This document shows, piece by piece, positions 19,101-23,921 of a DNA stretch of 24,304 nucleotides. Location: the IMG/VR virus record IMGVR_UViG_3300020438_000268, positions 1 through 24,304 of that record; one strand, 5' to 3'. Position numbers and translations under genes: made by a program. The first letter of the stretch is position 1. Every line of letters starts with the position of its first letter. A model generated the notes under the pieces. The model saw only the letters and a program-made list of their open reading frames with translations, was not told where the DNA came from and searched no databases. This stretch comes from a virus.

Positions 19101-20131
19101 TCTACTGCAATTACAGAAGATCCCGCAGGTGTAAGTCCAATAACTTTTGTTTTACCTGGAATTGTAAATGTTCCAGTAATTGCCTCCTCATCATCATATC
19201 CAACAAATATATCCAGACTAAAATATTCTGAAGTTGTTGAACCAGAACCTAAAGTGTTAAGAATACCACCACTAACCTTTTCAACTTCAGATACAGATGC
19301 AGTAGAAGTAGAATCATCAGACTTTACTACCGTTTGACCTTCTAACTTTATAGGGTTACCCGATAATTGTTCAGCAACAATAATTTCACGTCTAAGATAC
19401 CTTGCAGAAGATGGTTTTATCAAATATTCTTCAAGATCAATAATTTTAGGATTTACGCCATATAAAACATTAAAAAGTATTCTAAACGATTCTTCAGTAC
19501 CCTTTGACTCATAAAAACTTCTTGCTTCCTTTAAAAAGTTACCAACATTTAAATTTGGAACAAAATCAACATTTTCTAATCCTGGAGTTAATGTATATTT
19601 AAGTTTTTTGTAAAATTGCTTTAAAAATAAGGTACTTAAATTAGTTATTATTGCATTTTCAGCATGTGATTGTGAAGCAGAATCACTGAATATTAATTCA
19701 CCAGTATTATTACTTGAATAATATGATGTAATACCACTAAATCCACGTTCACATTCAAGGAAACTATCTGTAGTTATTCCTTTGTAGGTTATAACCTCAT
19801 CACCTATTTTTAATAATCCATACTTATCAGGAAAACCTTTTGTACTGTTAACACTTATTGTTGTATCATTAGTACTAATTCCTACCTTAAGAATAGTTGA
19901 ATCAACAACCACTTCAGGTGTTAAATTATCTAATTTTAAATATTGATCTAAATTATCACTTATATCAACAGGACCACCAGTATATTCTTGTGAAATATAA
20001 TATTGCTTTAGAAATTCAGAAAATTTATTAACTCCATCAGATGTAACACCCTCAGATAATAAAAATTCTGGAATTTGATTTTCAACAATTTGTTGAATTT
20101 GTACTTTCTTATTAATTCCAGTAGTTATCAT
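7142..20131 (-). CDS. 7: Giant gp7-like baseplate wedge protein with repeat modules and YHYH domain
   Basis: 4329 aa in one uninterrupted frame; T4 gp7 has about 1032. It sits between gp6 and gp8, where T4 has gene 7. Residues 206-225 (19457-19516) carry FYESKGTEESFRILFNVLY, matching the FYSTKGIEASYKFLFKVLY block near the C-terminus of T4 gp7, so the gp7-homologous part is at the N-terminus here. The remaining roughly 4000 residues are modular and beta-rich: HGF..GD.V.Y units, GG.GY units, DEYI...ERGF units, NG..Q.P units, three FTC..DN...NH.YPR units (9116-9880) and a YHYH domain (about residues 1249-1376). I see no signal peptide or membrane segment. The ATG at 20131 follows the gp6 stop by one base and has a good Shine-Dalgarno, AAGAGG. 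The wedge role is supported by position and signature; the function of the extension is unknown, possibly a wedge-anchored appendage or surface-binding structure. Confidence 0.85.
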   Translation of the reverse strand: MITTGINKKVQIQQIVENQIPEFLLSEGVTSDGVNKFSEFLKQYYISQEYTGGPVDISDNLDQYLKLDNLTPEVVVDSTILKVGISTNDTTISVNSTKGFPDKYGLLKIGDEVITYKGITTDSFLECERGFSGITSYYSSNNTGELIFSDSASQSHAENAIITNLSTLFLKQFYKKLKYTLTPGLENVDFVPNLNVGNFLKEARSFYESKGTEESFRILFNVLYGVNPKIIDLEEYLIKPSSARYLRREIIVAEQLSGNPIKLEGQTVVKSDDSTSTASVSEVEKVSGGILNTLGSGSTTSEYFSLDIFVGYDDEEAITGTFTIPGKTKVIGLTPAGSSVIAVDSTIGFSTTGTLIHSGLNTSITYSGKTINQFLDCEGIREDIHSTDNLRSDETIFGYEGGDTSKKVELRITGVLADFVSTDSNKLSVEGEKIYVKNLGEKIEHVDGIISTKKQVNANSWVYNTSSRYQISTVNQDTGGTTLILFSKIDRSSLKVGDNIEVLERVGNFSTGQNVVLSTKVTSLQTNNSIGIGNSFIPVLTKSYDIRRILNKSTSSGVPIQYGNNNIISDIQNVYNELNENIYVASNSLPSYDIKVGIAQTSISELNSSTIQGYNTVTNKYSIISFSSDVPFITGDEVYYKPTTTSLFGLSEGTYYVEVQELKNQIKLYLAPSFIASNDVTEFSLPVDTQTIHTFTLLRHLDGELGNQKLLRKLPINPNLKTGNNVKTTPGSIGMMINGVEIENYKSIDNIFYGPLEDFDVLNPGIEYDVINPPSIEIAAGIGLTALVQPVVSGNIKNIFVDPQDYDIENITSVKFTGGNGTGAILKPIIKKRYREVLFAGINATNGISTYGIDYNNETIVFKGNHNLKNGQAVVYNRNGYQPIGITTTTSNALTDETLDDNVIYYPEVVGLTSIRLYKSFSDYTSGINTVGFNTGLPGGEHIIRLYKAKNTLDSIKIIESGKSYANKKLYVKPTGISTFNSTINYEDHGFLDGDNVVYSNTSVAIPDLSSSIQYKVLKLNDNSFRLSNAGVGGTITIDYNRKKYVGLSSIGAGYHLFKYPDIKLTVSVEYSGISSDSTDNIIFPSRTLTSTPVVRGNISNAYMYESGTGYGSSIINFENKPILSLKSGKNAEVFPVVLNGKIVSINVGALGTEYHSVPDLEIEGDGVGAELRPVITNNQLTDVIIINGGANYTENNTTIKVKSAGRNAVFAFNVRKLPINNLKRYGDEILLESLNKLRYSVVGYSTDIGKNHFDDNGISHSPIIGWAYDGNPIYGPKGYSDAYQRTDLTILKTGYVLDTSKVTDRPLESDFEAGFFVDDYVYTNIGNLDEHNGRFCRTPEYPNGTYAYFVGVSTSFGKLKPTFPYFIGDSYRSEPVTLEEKFTINQDLFDFNNSNLVRNTFPYKVGDEFAGNDFFIESYELTNQESIVESVTPGSVDGFDIVTSGESYKVNDNLIFDNDGTEGNGLNAYVKSLEGKTIVDINTNYIKYENVSFTWHDNGVSAYISTSHELNNNDQIIVSGLSTSIKYLTGSHKIGVSTDKSFVYSEIPSNATAGTVADIVVSNIDFISIGSSIGIGTEKLLVLNKFNDKKVLRVLRGVTGTAHTISSRVSLIPSFLSIPLDIPKFDSKIDDIIYFNPFQSIGVGTISGISSAVDVTVSGVTDTISIPAQSIYLPNHPFKTNQQLTFKRGSGSVIGVSTDGTISGGFNIDANDTLFAINKSSNFIGIVTHVGLTTSSDGLYFLNNGSNYYDYSLESNFSQVTGTVIKALSTVSVSTSHGLSNGDIINLSITPNKSVGIGTSTAVRLKYNQIKDILLINTLGFSSTGINTETNVITLSSHGFETGNKVFYDSNDNVSGLTTDGYFVYRIDDNNIQLTETLNDSTKNPPSVVSLASTGGSTQELSLINPPIPIINNNNLVFDVSDTSLGAYDINFYYDSNFNNRFVSTGQTNTFTITRDGVIGSGADATVTVNYDINNPQKLYYNIEKAGYISTSDSDVTNRSEIFYTDSTYSGEYVISGVGETTFSIFLNRNPESLSYEYINVENSGIGTLTYNTNSDTASGGVGEVGINFGGIGYKELPQFISIASSEGVNASILPTSELANKVDGVRIANVGFEYPSDKTLRPTARLSPVISLRNYDVVGELTINDGGFGYEIPPNLVVVDSISREVIDNGVLQAVVNGSSIVDINIIVPTKGLDVSEVYAVDNANGIRVNNVTIGGTVVTDTYSGIVTCTLATPLGGFSEDPFEVGDLVFVEGIENEYGDTFNSASVGYRFYEVTKIGSPKNPFKITFNLSGISTNPGLAKTTQTYASVVNYKKYPKFDVIQKQGLFIEGEKVLVWNGNEWSDLNLYIDKVGNDYIKISGNRDLYKNDRLRGYVSGILATINEIHYNSGVFEVDYSSKQNKGWIDEIGKLNEDYQVLPDNDYYQSLSYTIQSPVEFKELISSVNRLVHTTGLKNFADTGITSAPKAIGINSIDATTITRDLQSENRVDSINNFDVVTDVDIISNPERSRYIRFENRILSDYFECKTNRVLKVDNISNLFSNTTNNAVSDGKLQITSPYGRYLIQTRNPQNNKIQVEELVVNIDYFTKDVYTIQKGALSDSSIDDDDSLVSVIGNKNNKDEYSLLFTPVDTQNIDLEIKVFENTFNSVSGVGTTSFGFTDLTSINQTVGVGTTVTLISVGKSFTESYFASVELQDNTSQETNIVDVYVTHDGTNSYIANYQLESNTTNAIGTFTSNIDSSNNLLLNYENTSGNEIVLQSRIVGFGTTSVGIGTYRFKKSTQPAGSENTVRLESQYANVSSASTVAGFSTAKDTAVKSLVRVSIGETSAIHQVLFAHNTQNTFTLQYPFISIGSSSGIGTFSSEFNGSNLNLIFHPDSSVSGNIEVQSYNEVINKKLDSLNIPPDLEYGSSIESVSTLEYKGTNNTSGNIDEFVLKYKDVPIFGKYFEPVINLNLATGLFTIPSHFFSNNEEILYTPGSSYDSVGFSSIVMSDGNGLPSTVYIVENDKDSFFISTSLGGAATTFNTVGTGNYHLFEMSKKLEKSLIVLDNIIQTPLTWTPIKTTLFDNISGQVSISTTLLSLTGIGTISNDSIVRIDDEYIKIVNVGLGTTSLGPIGESGSFNLVEVERGFVGSTATIHVDGTEVRLYQGAYNIVGQNLYFAGTPHGNNSNELDKSNLPPVNSNFSGRAYLRKNYSTNEIFDDISENFTGIGRTFTMQVSGANTTGVQTGSTLMTINGIFQPPTTENNSNFNYFFDKSTAGISSIVYTGITSDNGSIIISDIDVNQNQLPRSGQIISIGSSGGIGIAPLAGAAVTAIIGTGKSIASVGLGTLDMHGSGYTAGLSTDGSGIIRIGIVDESYEHRFVSADDASITPNVGSSLTPTNATYESSTGTLILTIPSHGLTTANTVGIATNSIVFTCSKDNFTTNHNYPRTTDPAHDISISIGATTVDTISVNVGPGGGAGAGASITAQVIDFNEHRFVNSGVGSITIGGGGALTATTGTEYNPLVGILTITTTGAHGLVASGFQTATNAKYNPHSGIMTLTTVNNHNFVTGDYVKLAKNSLTFTCDKDNYTSNHYYPRVGDPIYNKWVAIGNTTLQMFEIQVLDTIPSTNVTTHNFVSAAASGIQKANNTVGIITGGLNFTCAQDNHVSNHYYPRVSKVTGGSDPAYNAVLGVEEVLSTTKFTINVGKSPHGTGGALSFNVVEGGSGYVNPIVQCPTPFYQNMPIEGISRRGIGQTTDTGNALLIDVEVGASQTTGIGSVAHAVQSYKISRTGYAFEEGDVFRPTGLVTSRYYSSLVTDFKLTVNEIFTDKFACWNVGDFDYIDSVKPLQNGIRRRFPLYYNTELVSFQTDPSDKDSQEIDLDSCLLIFVNGVVQVPGESYNFGGGTSILFTEAPDPEDNLSIFFYKGTNGEDSVYVDVPETIKSGDNVQIIKNDVKNITGSESITQDERVIVGITTSDTIETNLYYGLGIDVDKPANPIKWTKQKTDKIIGGEVVYKSRASIEPLIFPNAGIISDFSITDTTFFVDSTDLFNYEGDTPLSINAFVIDPVDPVAASLTAVVSAAGTVSSISVVDGGLGYVGATTSVSIGLPPSGLSGVGVDPIALGTANITDGSISSVDVTNPGRGYSESNPPQVLAPLPSFKFEEVRGISGLGGFSGIITGISTTTGTGSNPLALKFFVERVAGEVVATLKTGHPIVIFNTNVGSGVTSIYDDGAVVGIGTTFLDNIYRVNSVTNPGSGNRCEFIANVDPGSPVTGINTYDSAGKLGSFSWGTITGITTRSSANPIAIGVSGLTVDSGLSTFPYIQRRNAGIRDTGALESKDTA
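9116..9880 (-). repeat. Three FTC-xxDN-NHxYPR-DPA repeats in the gp7-like giant
   Basis: Three copies of a 23-29-residue motif occur in frame. They are FTCSKDNFTTNHNYPRTTDP (9812-9880), FTCDKDNYTSNHYYPRVGDP (9365-9433) and FTCAQDNHVSNHYYPR, which has a 6-residue insertion before its DPAYN (9116-9202). Copies are 149 and 77 residues apart. Each is preceded by a V(G/K)-x-N-S/G-L-x-F strand and followed by a beta-rich stretch. The invariant Cys, Asp-Asn, Asn-His and Tyr-Pro-Arg suggest a small folded or ligand-binding unit. Similarity is also visible at DNA level (shared GGATAATnATGATT on the plus strand), which fits duplication within the gene. Confidence 0.85.
16005..16385 (-). other. YHYH-type domain inside the gp7-like giant
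   Basis: Residues about 1249-1376 of the giant contain SHSPIIGWAYDGNPIYGPKG, then LDEHNGRFCRTPEYPNGTYAY and FPYFIGDSY. This order (H-S-P-I-x-G-W-A-x-D-G-x-P-I-Y-G, then L-D-x-x-N-G-R, then T-P-E-Y-P-x-G-T-Y-x-Y, then F-P-Y) is the pattern of the YHYH domain, a domain of unknown function found in many secreted or surface proteins. The usual Tyr-His-Tyr-His core reads Tyr-Ala-Tyr-Phe here, so the namesake histidines are replaced while the frame around them is kept. The domain assignment is from pattern recognition only. Confidence 0.72.
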
Positions 20132-20132
20132 A

Positions 20133-22034
20133 TTATCCTCTTGTTAATACTCCATTTGTATAGCTTGACGTAACTTTAAATCCTACGCCTGATATTTGTT
20201 GACCCGATGTAATAGTGTCATTTACCATATTTATTGAACTATCAGAGATGCTAAATTGCAAATATAAATCTTGAAGACCTATAACATCATTTGACTCTGG
20301 GAATGCCTGAATTTCTATGATATTATTTGGTTTTTCAGTTGAAGTTATATTTACTGTAGTAAGTGTAATTTCACCTTTGATGTAATCTACTGTTCCTGCT
20401 GATTGAACAATGGTTATGATGGATTCATTAACAGGATCTTTCTTTACAATAGATACTTTACCTTTTAATTTGTCAGCATTTGGGGTATCAGTCAAATATA
20501 CAGTATCATTACTTCCAGATATTGTGAATCCAGTACTCTTAATATTAAGTCCATCTGGTTTAACATTAAATTGATTTCCAAAGCAAAGTTCATATTGAGC
20601 AAACTGATTAATCAATGCATTCAAGTTTCTCCTAATCCTTACTCTTGTTATATTTGAAGTTATAGCAGTATCAATACCATCAATAACACTTAACACCTTA
20701 CTATACTTAAATCTTCCACCAAATTTGTTAATATCGATAGATTTTGAGTAAATTGATAGTCCATTAACAACATCGGTATTCAAATTATTAACATTATTGA
20801 CTTGAGATTTATTATAATAGATATAAGACTCTAGTTCGATGTAAAGTACCTTCAAATCAATGATTTTTTGGTTAATTCCAGTCAAAGAATAGTCTTTTAA
20901 GTTGGAAAGTATCTGCTGTTTATCAAAATCTGAGACAAATTCACCATTTTTTGGTTTTATTGTTATAAAAACTGTACCAAATTGTGGTGGATCAAGTTCT
21001 TCACCCCCAACAACCGAAACACTCTCCGTATTTGGGTAAATTTGTTGAACAATTGTCTCATAATCTCTTGATGTTACTGCTCTATACTGTGAAGAATAGA
21101 GTCTAGGAGCAAAATATTTAATAGAATCTAAAGTTTCTATCTCACCACCGTTACTTGCACTAGTAATAGTGTTTATTTCAATAGTATTTGTTGGAGAAAT
21201 GACTATTCCTTCAGGAGAAGACTCTAAACTACCCGAAAATATGAAATTTGCAGCACCATTTCCTTCTTCACCATCAGTAACTATGTAAGTAACAGTAATT
21301 ATTGTGCCATTTTCTAGTTTTTTACCAAAAATACCATCACCAAACAGCAATTCATACCTTTCATCTTGTACTTCTTGTATCAAATATGTCTCAGAAGTAG
21401 AATCTATGTTTAAAATATTGTCAATTTTACTATATTGTCTTCCTTTTCCAGCATCACTTATCCCTTTTACATAAACATTAATAGTAGAAGTGTCAATATA
21501 TGAGTTATTTAATATAAATCTTTGATCTAATGAACCATCAACAGTAAATGTCTTTGTTAAATACGTTCCTTGATATAGAGTTATCGGACTAGTAGAACTT
21601 CCAAAGGTTGCATTTCCCCCAACAATAGGAGTTTGAATATCTTCTGGAGTTGAAAATACATATGTAGTGTCTTCTTTTACTCCAGTACACACTAGACCTG
21701 CCTTTAAAACTGCTGCAGCACTATCAGAAGTGGTATTAGCAGTAAATGTAACATTTGCTTTTGCAGCAGTCCTAGAGCGTGGTACGTAACCAATAGATCT
21801 TGCTAATGAAACTACGTTTTCTCTTACAGTTGCTGAATCTAAGAAAGATTCATTCACAATCATATTTGAATTAAACGCAGTAATATAGGTATTATATGCT
21901 AGGGTATCAATTAAAACGGAAAAATTAGAACCTTCAAAATCAAAATCCGTGAATGTGGAATTTGCACGAAGATAATCTTTAATCGACGTTTTTATTTGAT
22001 CGTAATCTAAATTAGCGAATTTTGTAAAGGGCAT
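20133..22034 (-). CDS. 6: Baseplate wedge subunit gp6
   Basis: 633 aa, close to the 660 aa of T4 gp6, the protein that forms the continuous inner ring of the baseplate wedges and contacts gp25, gp53 and gp7. The N-terminal 90 residues (MPFTKFANLDYDQIKTSIKD, then NFSVLIDTLAYNTYITAFN, then a VSLARSIGYVPRS block) are highly characteristic of T4-like cyanophage gp6. Residues about 308-410 form the baseplate-J-like part, with RAVTSRDYETIVQQIYPNTE followed by a hydrophobic strand typical of the gpJ/gp6 superfamily. The ATG lies one base after the gp25 stop, in the context TAA-T-ATG; the same arrangement recurs at the junction with the next gene, so translation coupling is likely. No anomalies seen. 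Confidence 0.96.
   Translation of the reverse strand: MPFTKFANLDYDQIKTSIKDYLRANSTFTDFDFEGSNFSVLIDTLAYNTYITAFNSNMIVNESFLDSATVRENVVSLARSIGYVPRSRTAAKANVTFTANTTSDSAAAVLKAGLVCTGVKEDTTYVFSTPEDIQTPIVGGNATFGSSTSPITLYQGTYLTKTFTVDGSLDQRFILNNSYIDTSTINVYVKGISDAGKGRQYSKIDNILNIDSTSETYLIQEVQDERYELLFGDGIFGKKLENGTIITVTYIVTDGEEGNGAANFIFSGSLESSPEGIVISPTNTIEINTITSASNGGEIETLDSIKYFAPRLYSSQYRAVTSRDYETIVQQIYPNTESVSVVGGEELDPPQFGTVFITIKPKNGEFVSDFDKQQILSNLKDYSLTGINQKIIDLKVLYIELESYIYYNKSQVNNVNNLNTDVVNGLSIYSKSIDINKFGGRFKYSKVLSVIDGIDTAITSNITRVRIRRNLNALINQFAQYELCFGNQFNVKPDGLNIKSTGFTISGSNDTVYLTDTPNADKLKGKVSIVKKDPVNESIITIVQSAGTVDYIKGEITLTTVNITSTEKPNNIIEIQAFPESNDVIGLQDLYLQFSISDSSINMVNDTITSGQQISGVGFKVTSSYTNGVLTRG
20137..20142 (-). 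promoter_or_regulatory. Shine-Dalgarno AAGAGG for the gp7-like gene
   Basis: The minus strand reads AAGAGG inside the last codons of gp6 (Thr-Arg-Gly-stop), with 5 bases between it and the ATG at 20131. It is the clearest ribosome binding site in the structural cluster and supports this start. Confidence 0.6.
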
Positions 22035-22035
22035 A

Positions 22036-22434
22036 TTATCTTGTGGCTTCTAGCATAAACGTAAATGATTGTGTAGGAAACTGTTGCCCTATGATGTCAA
22101 AATATACATTAACTTCAAATTCATTATCATCAGGTCTTGGAAATACTTCAACTTGTAAGTTTTCAACTCTAGGTTCAAAGTTAGTAACAGTTGTTTCAAT
22201 TTGTCTTTGAATTGTTGAAGCAGTACCAAAATCCACAAAATCAAAAAGACTAGCATTAACATCAGATCCTAGAATAGAATTAAAAAATCTTTCTCCAGGA
22301 ATTGTTTGAACTAGGTTTCTTACAGACTTTTTAACTGCATTTGCATCTTTAAGAACTGTAAGGTCTTTCGTAACGGGGTGAGCATTAAAGGACAGACTAA
22401 TATCTTTAAATGATCTAGATATCCTTGTCTTCAT
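22036..22434 (-). CDS. 25: Baseplate wedge subunit gp25
   Basis: 132 aa, matching the size of T4 gp25 and of the GPW/gp25 family, which also includes TssE of type VI secretion. The family core is visible: TIPGERFFNSILGSDVNASL at residues 44-63, then FEPRVENLQVEV with the conserved Glu-Pro-Arg at 87-89. In T4, gp25 sits with gp6 and gp53 in the wedge core and helps trigger sheath assembly; its EPR motif is structurally important. It is the first gene of the late structural operon here: a perfect TATAAATA lies 26 bases upstream of the ATG and an intrinsic terminator just before that isolates it from the upstream small genes. Upstream of the ATG is GATAAA with no strong Shine-Dalgarno. Confidence 0.96.
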   Translation of the reverse strand: MKTRISRSFKDISLSFNAHPVTKDLTVLKDANAVKKSVRNLVQTIPGERFFNSILGSDVNASLFDFVDFGTASTIQRQIETTVTNFEPRVENLQVEVFPRPDDNEFEVNVYFDIIGQQFPTQSFTFMLEATR

Positions 22435-22460
22435 TTTATCGTAAACAGTTTTCTATATTT

Positions 22461-22468
22461 TATTTATA
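22461..22468 (-). promoter_or_regulatory. T4-type late promoter TATAAATA upstream of gp25
   Basis: The minus strand reads TATAAATA, an exact late-promoter consensus, 26 bases before the gp25 ATG and 15 bases after the T-tract of the upstream terminator. The 84-bp intergenic space 22435-22518 contains only this promoter, the terminator and the short leader. The predicted leader is about 15-20 nt. Confidence 0.8.
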
Positions 22469-22483
22469 CCAATTTTTAAGAAT

Positions 22484-22514
22484 TAATAAAAAAACGCCCC
22501 CGAAGGAGCGTTTT
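22484..22514 (-). terminator. Intrinsic terminator with UUCG tetraloop
   Basis: On the minus strand AAAACGCTCC pairs with GGGGCGTTTT (10 bp, one T-G wobble) around a TTCG loop closed by C-G, one of the most stable tetraloops. A run of seven Ts follows at the 3' side. It lies 4 bases beyond the stop codon of the 48-aa gene. Read from the plus strand, the hairpin is followed by only four Ts, so its main direction is minus. Confidence 0.9.
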
Positions 22515-22518
22515 CAAT

Positions 22519-22665
22519 CTATTTTCCCTGTCCTCTATACTTTTTACGAGACGAGTTACGGGAGGTGGAAGTGTATTTTGTATGTTTTCCGTTTCCTTGT
22601 CGAGTCTTTTTCGGAGTCGATTCAAGTTCAACATTACCCCATGCACCAGTTTTAGATTTTGCCAT
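22519..22665 (-). CDS. 48-aa very basic conserved phage peptide
   Basis: 48 aa: it begins MAKSKTGAWGNVELESTPKK and ends with a Lys/Arg/Ser/Thr-rich tail finishing KKYRGQGK. The composition is strongly basic, with no predicted membrane segment and only one aromatic cluster (Trp9). I recall similar small Lys-rich peptides starting MAK.K.GAWG in T4-like cyanophages, where they are hypothetical proteins. The ATG lies 3 bases after the stop of the 99-aa gene and the stop lies directly before the terminator, so it is the last gene of that transcription unit. Its charge suggests nucleic-acid or ribosome binding, but nothing in the sequence proves this. Confidence 0.8.
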   Translation of the reverse strand: MAKSKTGAWGNVELESTPKKTRQGNGKHTKYTSTSRNSSRKKYRGQGK

Positions 22666-22668
22666 AAT

Positions 22669-22968
22669 TTACCAAGGTTTTCCGTTTAATGTTTTCTTTG
22701 CTAATTTATCTGTAAAATAAGTTTCTATGTTATTACATATTGTTGTTCCAAGTCCTGCCTGTGCCCATCCAATCACAGTTGCCTCATTGAGACTATCATA
22801 TGCCACTAATGTATCAGGACGATCTAAACCTACCTTTGTATTTGTTGATGCTGTATTAGAGGCATCAGCATTATCAACTGCACTAATGTTTACAAAGAGT
22901 TCATAAACATATCCATCAGCAGATTCTCTATGCATATTTGTGATTGTCCAAGTTGTTGTATGAGCCAT
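22669..22968 (-). CDS. Conserved hypothetical phage protein, 99 aa
   Basis: 99 aa: MAHTTTWTITNMHRESADGY at the start, with alternating hydrophobic residues suggesting beta strands (YVYELFVNISAVDN). A middle segment TLVAYDSLNEATVIGWAQ is followed by a helical C-terminus ending KKTLNGKPW. The layout (N-terminal beta hairpin with T-W-x-I, then D-S-L-x-x-x-x-V-I-G-W, then a C-terminal P-W) resembles a family of roughly 100-residue hypothetical proteins common in marine phages (possibly DUF7936); that link is from memory. The start codon overlaps the upstream stop by one base (TAATG), indicating coupled translation. Function unknown. Confidence 0.82.
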   Translation of the reverse strand: MAHTTTWTITNMHRESADGYVYELFVNISAVDNADASNTASTNTKVGLDRPDTLVAYDSLNEATVIGWAQAGLGTTICNNIETYFTDKLAKKTLNGKPW

Positions 22969-23132
22969 TAGTTTTCGTCCTTCTGTATTTGTGTGATAAT
23001 TTCTTGAGGATTTGGTATACCAGTCTGATAAAATTCTATTGACAGATCTTCCATTCTTTCAAAGTATTCTATTTCACCTAAGTCTGAAAATAAAACTTTA
23101 TCTTTATAGACTATAGTATATCTAGGTTTCAT
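22968..23132 (-). CDS. Small conserved hypothetical protein, 54 aa
   Basis: 54 aa: MKPRYTIVYKDKVLFSDLGE followed by an acidic stretch with IEYFERMEDLSIEFYQTG and a C-terminus IITQIQKDEN. The N-terminal third looks like a beta hairpin, the rest an amphipathic acidic helix. The gene sits between the glycosyltransferase (6-base gap) and the 99-aa gene (1-base stop/start overlap), which supports it as a real gene despite its size. No Shine-Dalgarno is obvious. The sequence type is familiar from cyanophage small ORFs, but I know no function. Confidence 0.78.
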   Translation of the reverse strand: MKPRYTIVYKDKVLFSDLGEIEYFERMEDLSIEFYQTGIPNPQEIITQIQKDEN

Positions 23133-23138
23133 TGAAAC

Positions 23139-23900
23139 TTAAATAACCCTTGTTTTCTCATGCCCAACCCTTACACGAGGATCGCACCAGATTTCAAAAC
23201 CTGCTTCGATTGCATCAAGACAGAAAGAAACGTCCTCACCGCACATATCTTGCACTTCCCCTGATTCGAAAACTTGCATCTTGGGTGCGAACCATGGATA
23301 CTTCATTTCATCATGCTCGAAGACTCCATTTTTAATAAGAAGCCAACCGAAACCTGTATAATCTACTGTGAATGGTTTTTTACGCTTGGATATACTTTCG
23401 ACAGTTTCGTGATTCATCACTCCACCGTTGTTACGAAAATCATCCTCTTCTAACCAATGTGCTACAGAAGTAGTCTTACCATCTTCGGTAGCATACCAAC
23501 CACCAGCGATATCCTTTTCCATTAATACTAATTGCCAAAACTTTTCAGTATTAAAAACAATGTCAGAGTCAATCCATAATTGCCAATCATATTTGAGTTT
23601 TCCATCCCATGGTAACTGATCTGGACCTCTGAGAACATTTGCACCAAGACACTTACATCTTGCAAAGTTCACCATGGAACTATAATCTTGTGAAATTTGT
23701 ATACTTGCACCTGCTTGTACTAAATCAAAACATAATTGTACAAATGCTTTTAAGTAGGTGTAAGAAACACCTCTACCTGGTAAACAAAATACAATTGCTT
23801 TTCCTTTTACAATCTCCTTTGCTTTATCATAATCCCATTCAGGGGTTTTTGTTTTCGCAGGAGTAGGGGTTTTTGCTTTTACTGTAAATCCTTTAGACAT
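23139..23900 (-). CDS. GT-A type glycosyltransferase-like protein
   Basis: 253 aa. After a Lys/Thr/Pro-rich N-terminal tail (residues 4-20), the protein shows the GT-A plan. A first beta strand (KGKAIVFCLPGRGVSYTYLK, residues 32-51) precedes helices, then WQLWIDSDIVF at 106-116 carries the D-x-D metal/nucleotide-sugar motif (Asp111-Ser-Asp113). TGFGWLLIK (182-190) follows, and then GEDVSFCLDAIEAGFEIWCD (221-240), in which the Glu-Asp pair is the likely catalytic/acceptor region. A late His247 could be a metal ligand. Such proteins are common in cyanomyoviruses. The acceptor cannot be read from sequence: host lipopolysaccharide, virion protein or DNA modification are all possible. The gene has its own sigma-70-like promoter immediately upstream and heads the unit that ends at the 22484-22514 terminator. 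Confidence 0.88.
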   Translation of the reverse strand: MSKGFTVKAKTPTPAKTKTPEWDYDKAKEIVKGKAIVFCLPGRGVSYTYLKAFVQLCFDLVQAGASIQISQDYSSMVNFARCKCLGANVLRGPDQLPWDGKLKYDWQLWIDSDIVFNTEKFWQLVLMEKDIAGGWYATEDGKTTSVAHWLEEDDFRNNGGVMNHETVESISKRKKPFTVDYTGFGWLLIKNGVFEHDEMKYPWFAPKMQVFESGEVQDMCGEDVSFCLDAIEAGFEIWCDPRVRVGHEKTRVI

Positions 23901-23921
23901 AACCTAATTACTTGTATTCAT

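Noticed and set aside
19071-19337. 88-aa plus-strand open frame
   Set aside because: Antisense to the well-supported gp7-like gene. Its composition reflects reverse complement of Thr/Ser/Gly-rich codons, with no initiation signals.
7142-20131. The giant gene as a host adhesin or RTX-like exoprotein
   Set aside because: No signal peptide, no RTX nonapeptides and no anchoring domain. Its position between gp6 and gp8 and the gp7-type motif point to a virion protein.
22435-22518. Possible small RNA in the gp25 upstream gap
   Set aside because: The only structure is the terminator hairpin, and the remaining sequence is accounted for by the late promoter and leader.
22425-22655. 76-aa plus-strand open frame across the gp25 upstream gap
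   Set aside because: It would run through the terminator and late promoter and antisense to the 48-aa gene. The minus-strand gene explains the region better.
23639-23866. Plus-strand open frame opposite the glycosyltransferase
   Set aside because: Antisense to a gene with recognisable D-x-D and GED motifs; no supporting signals.
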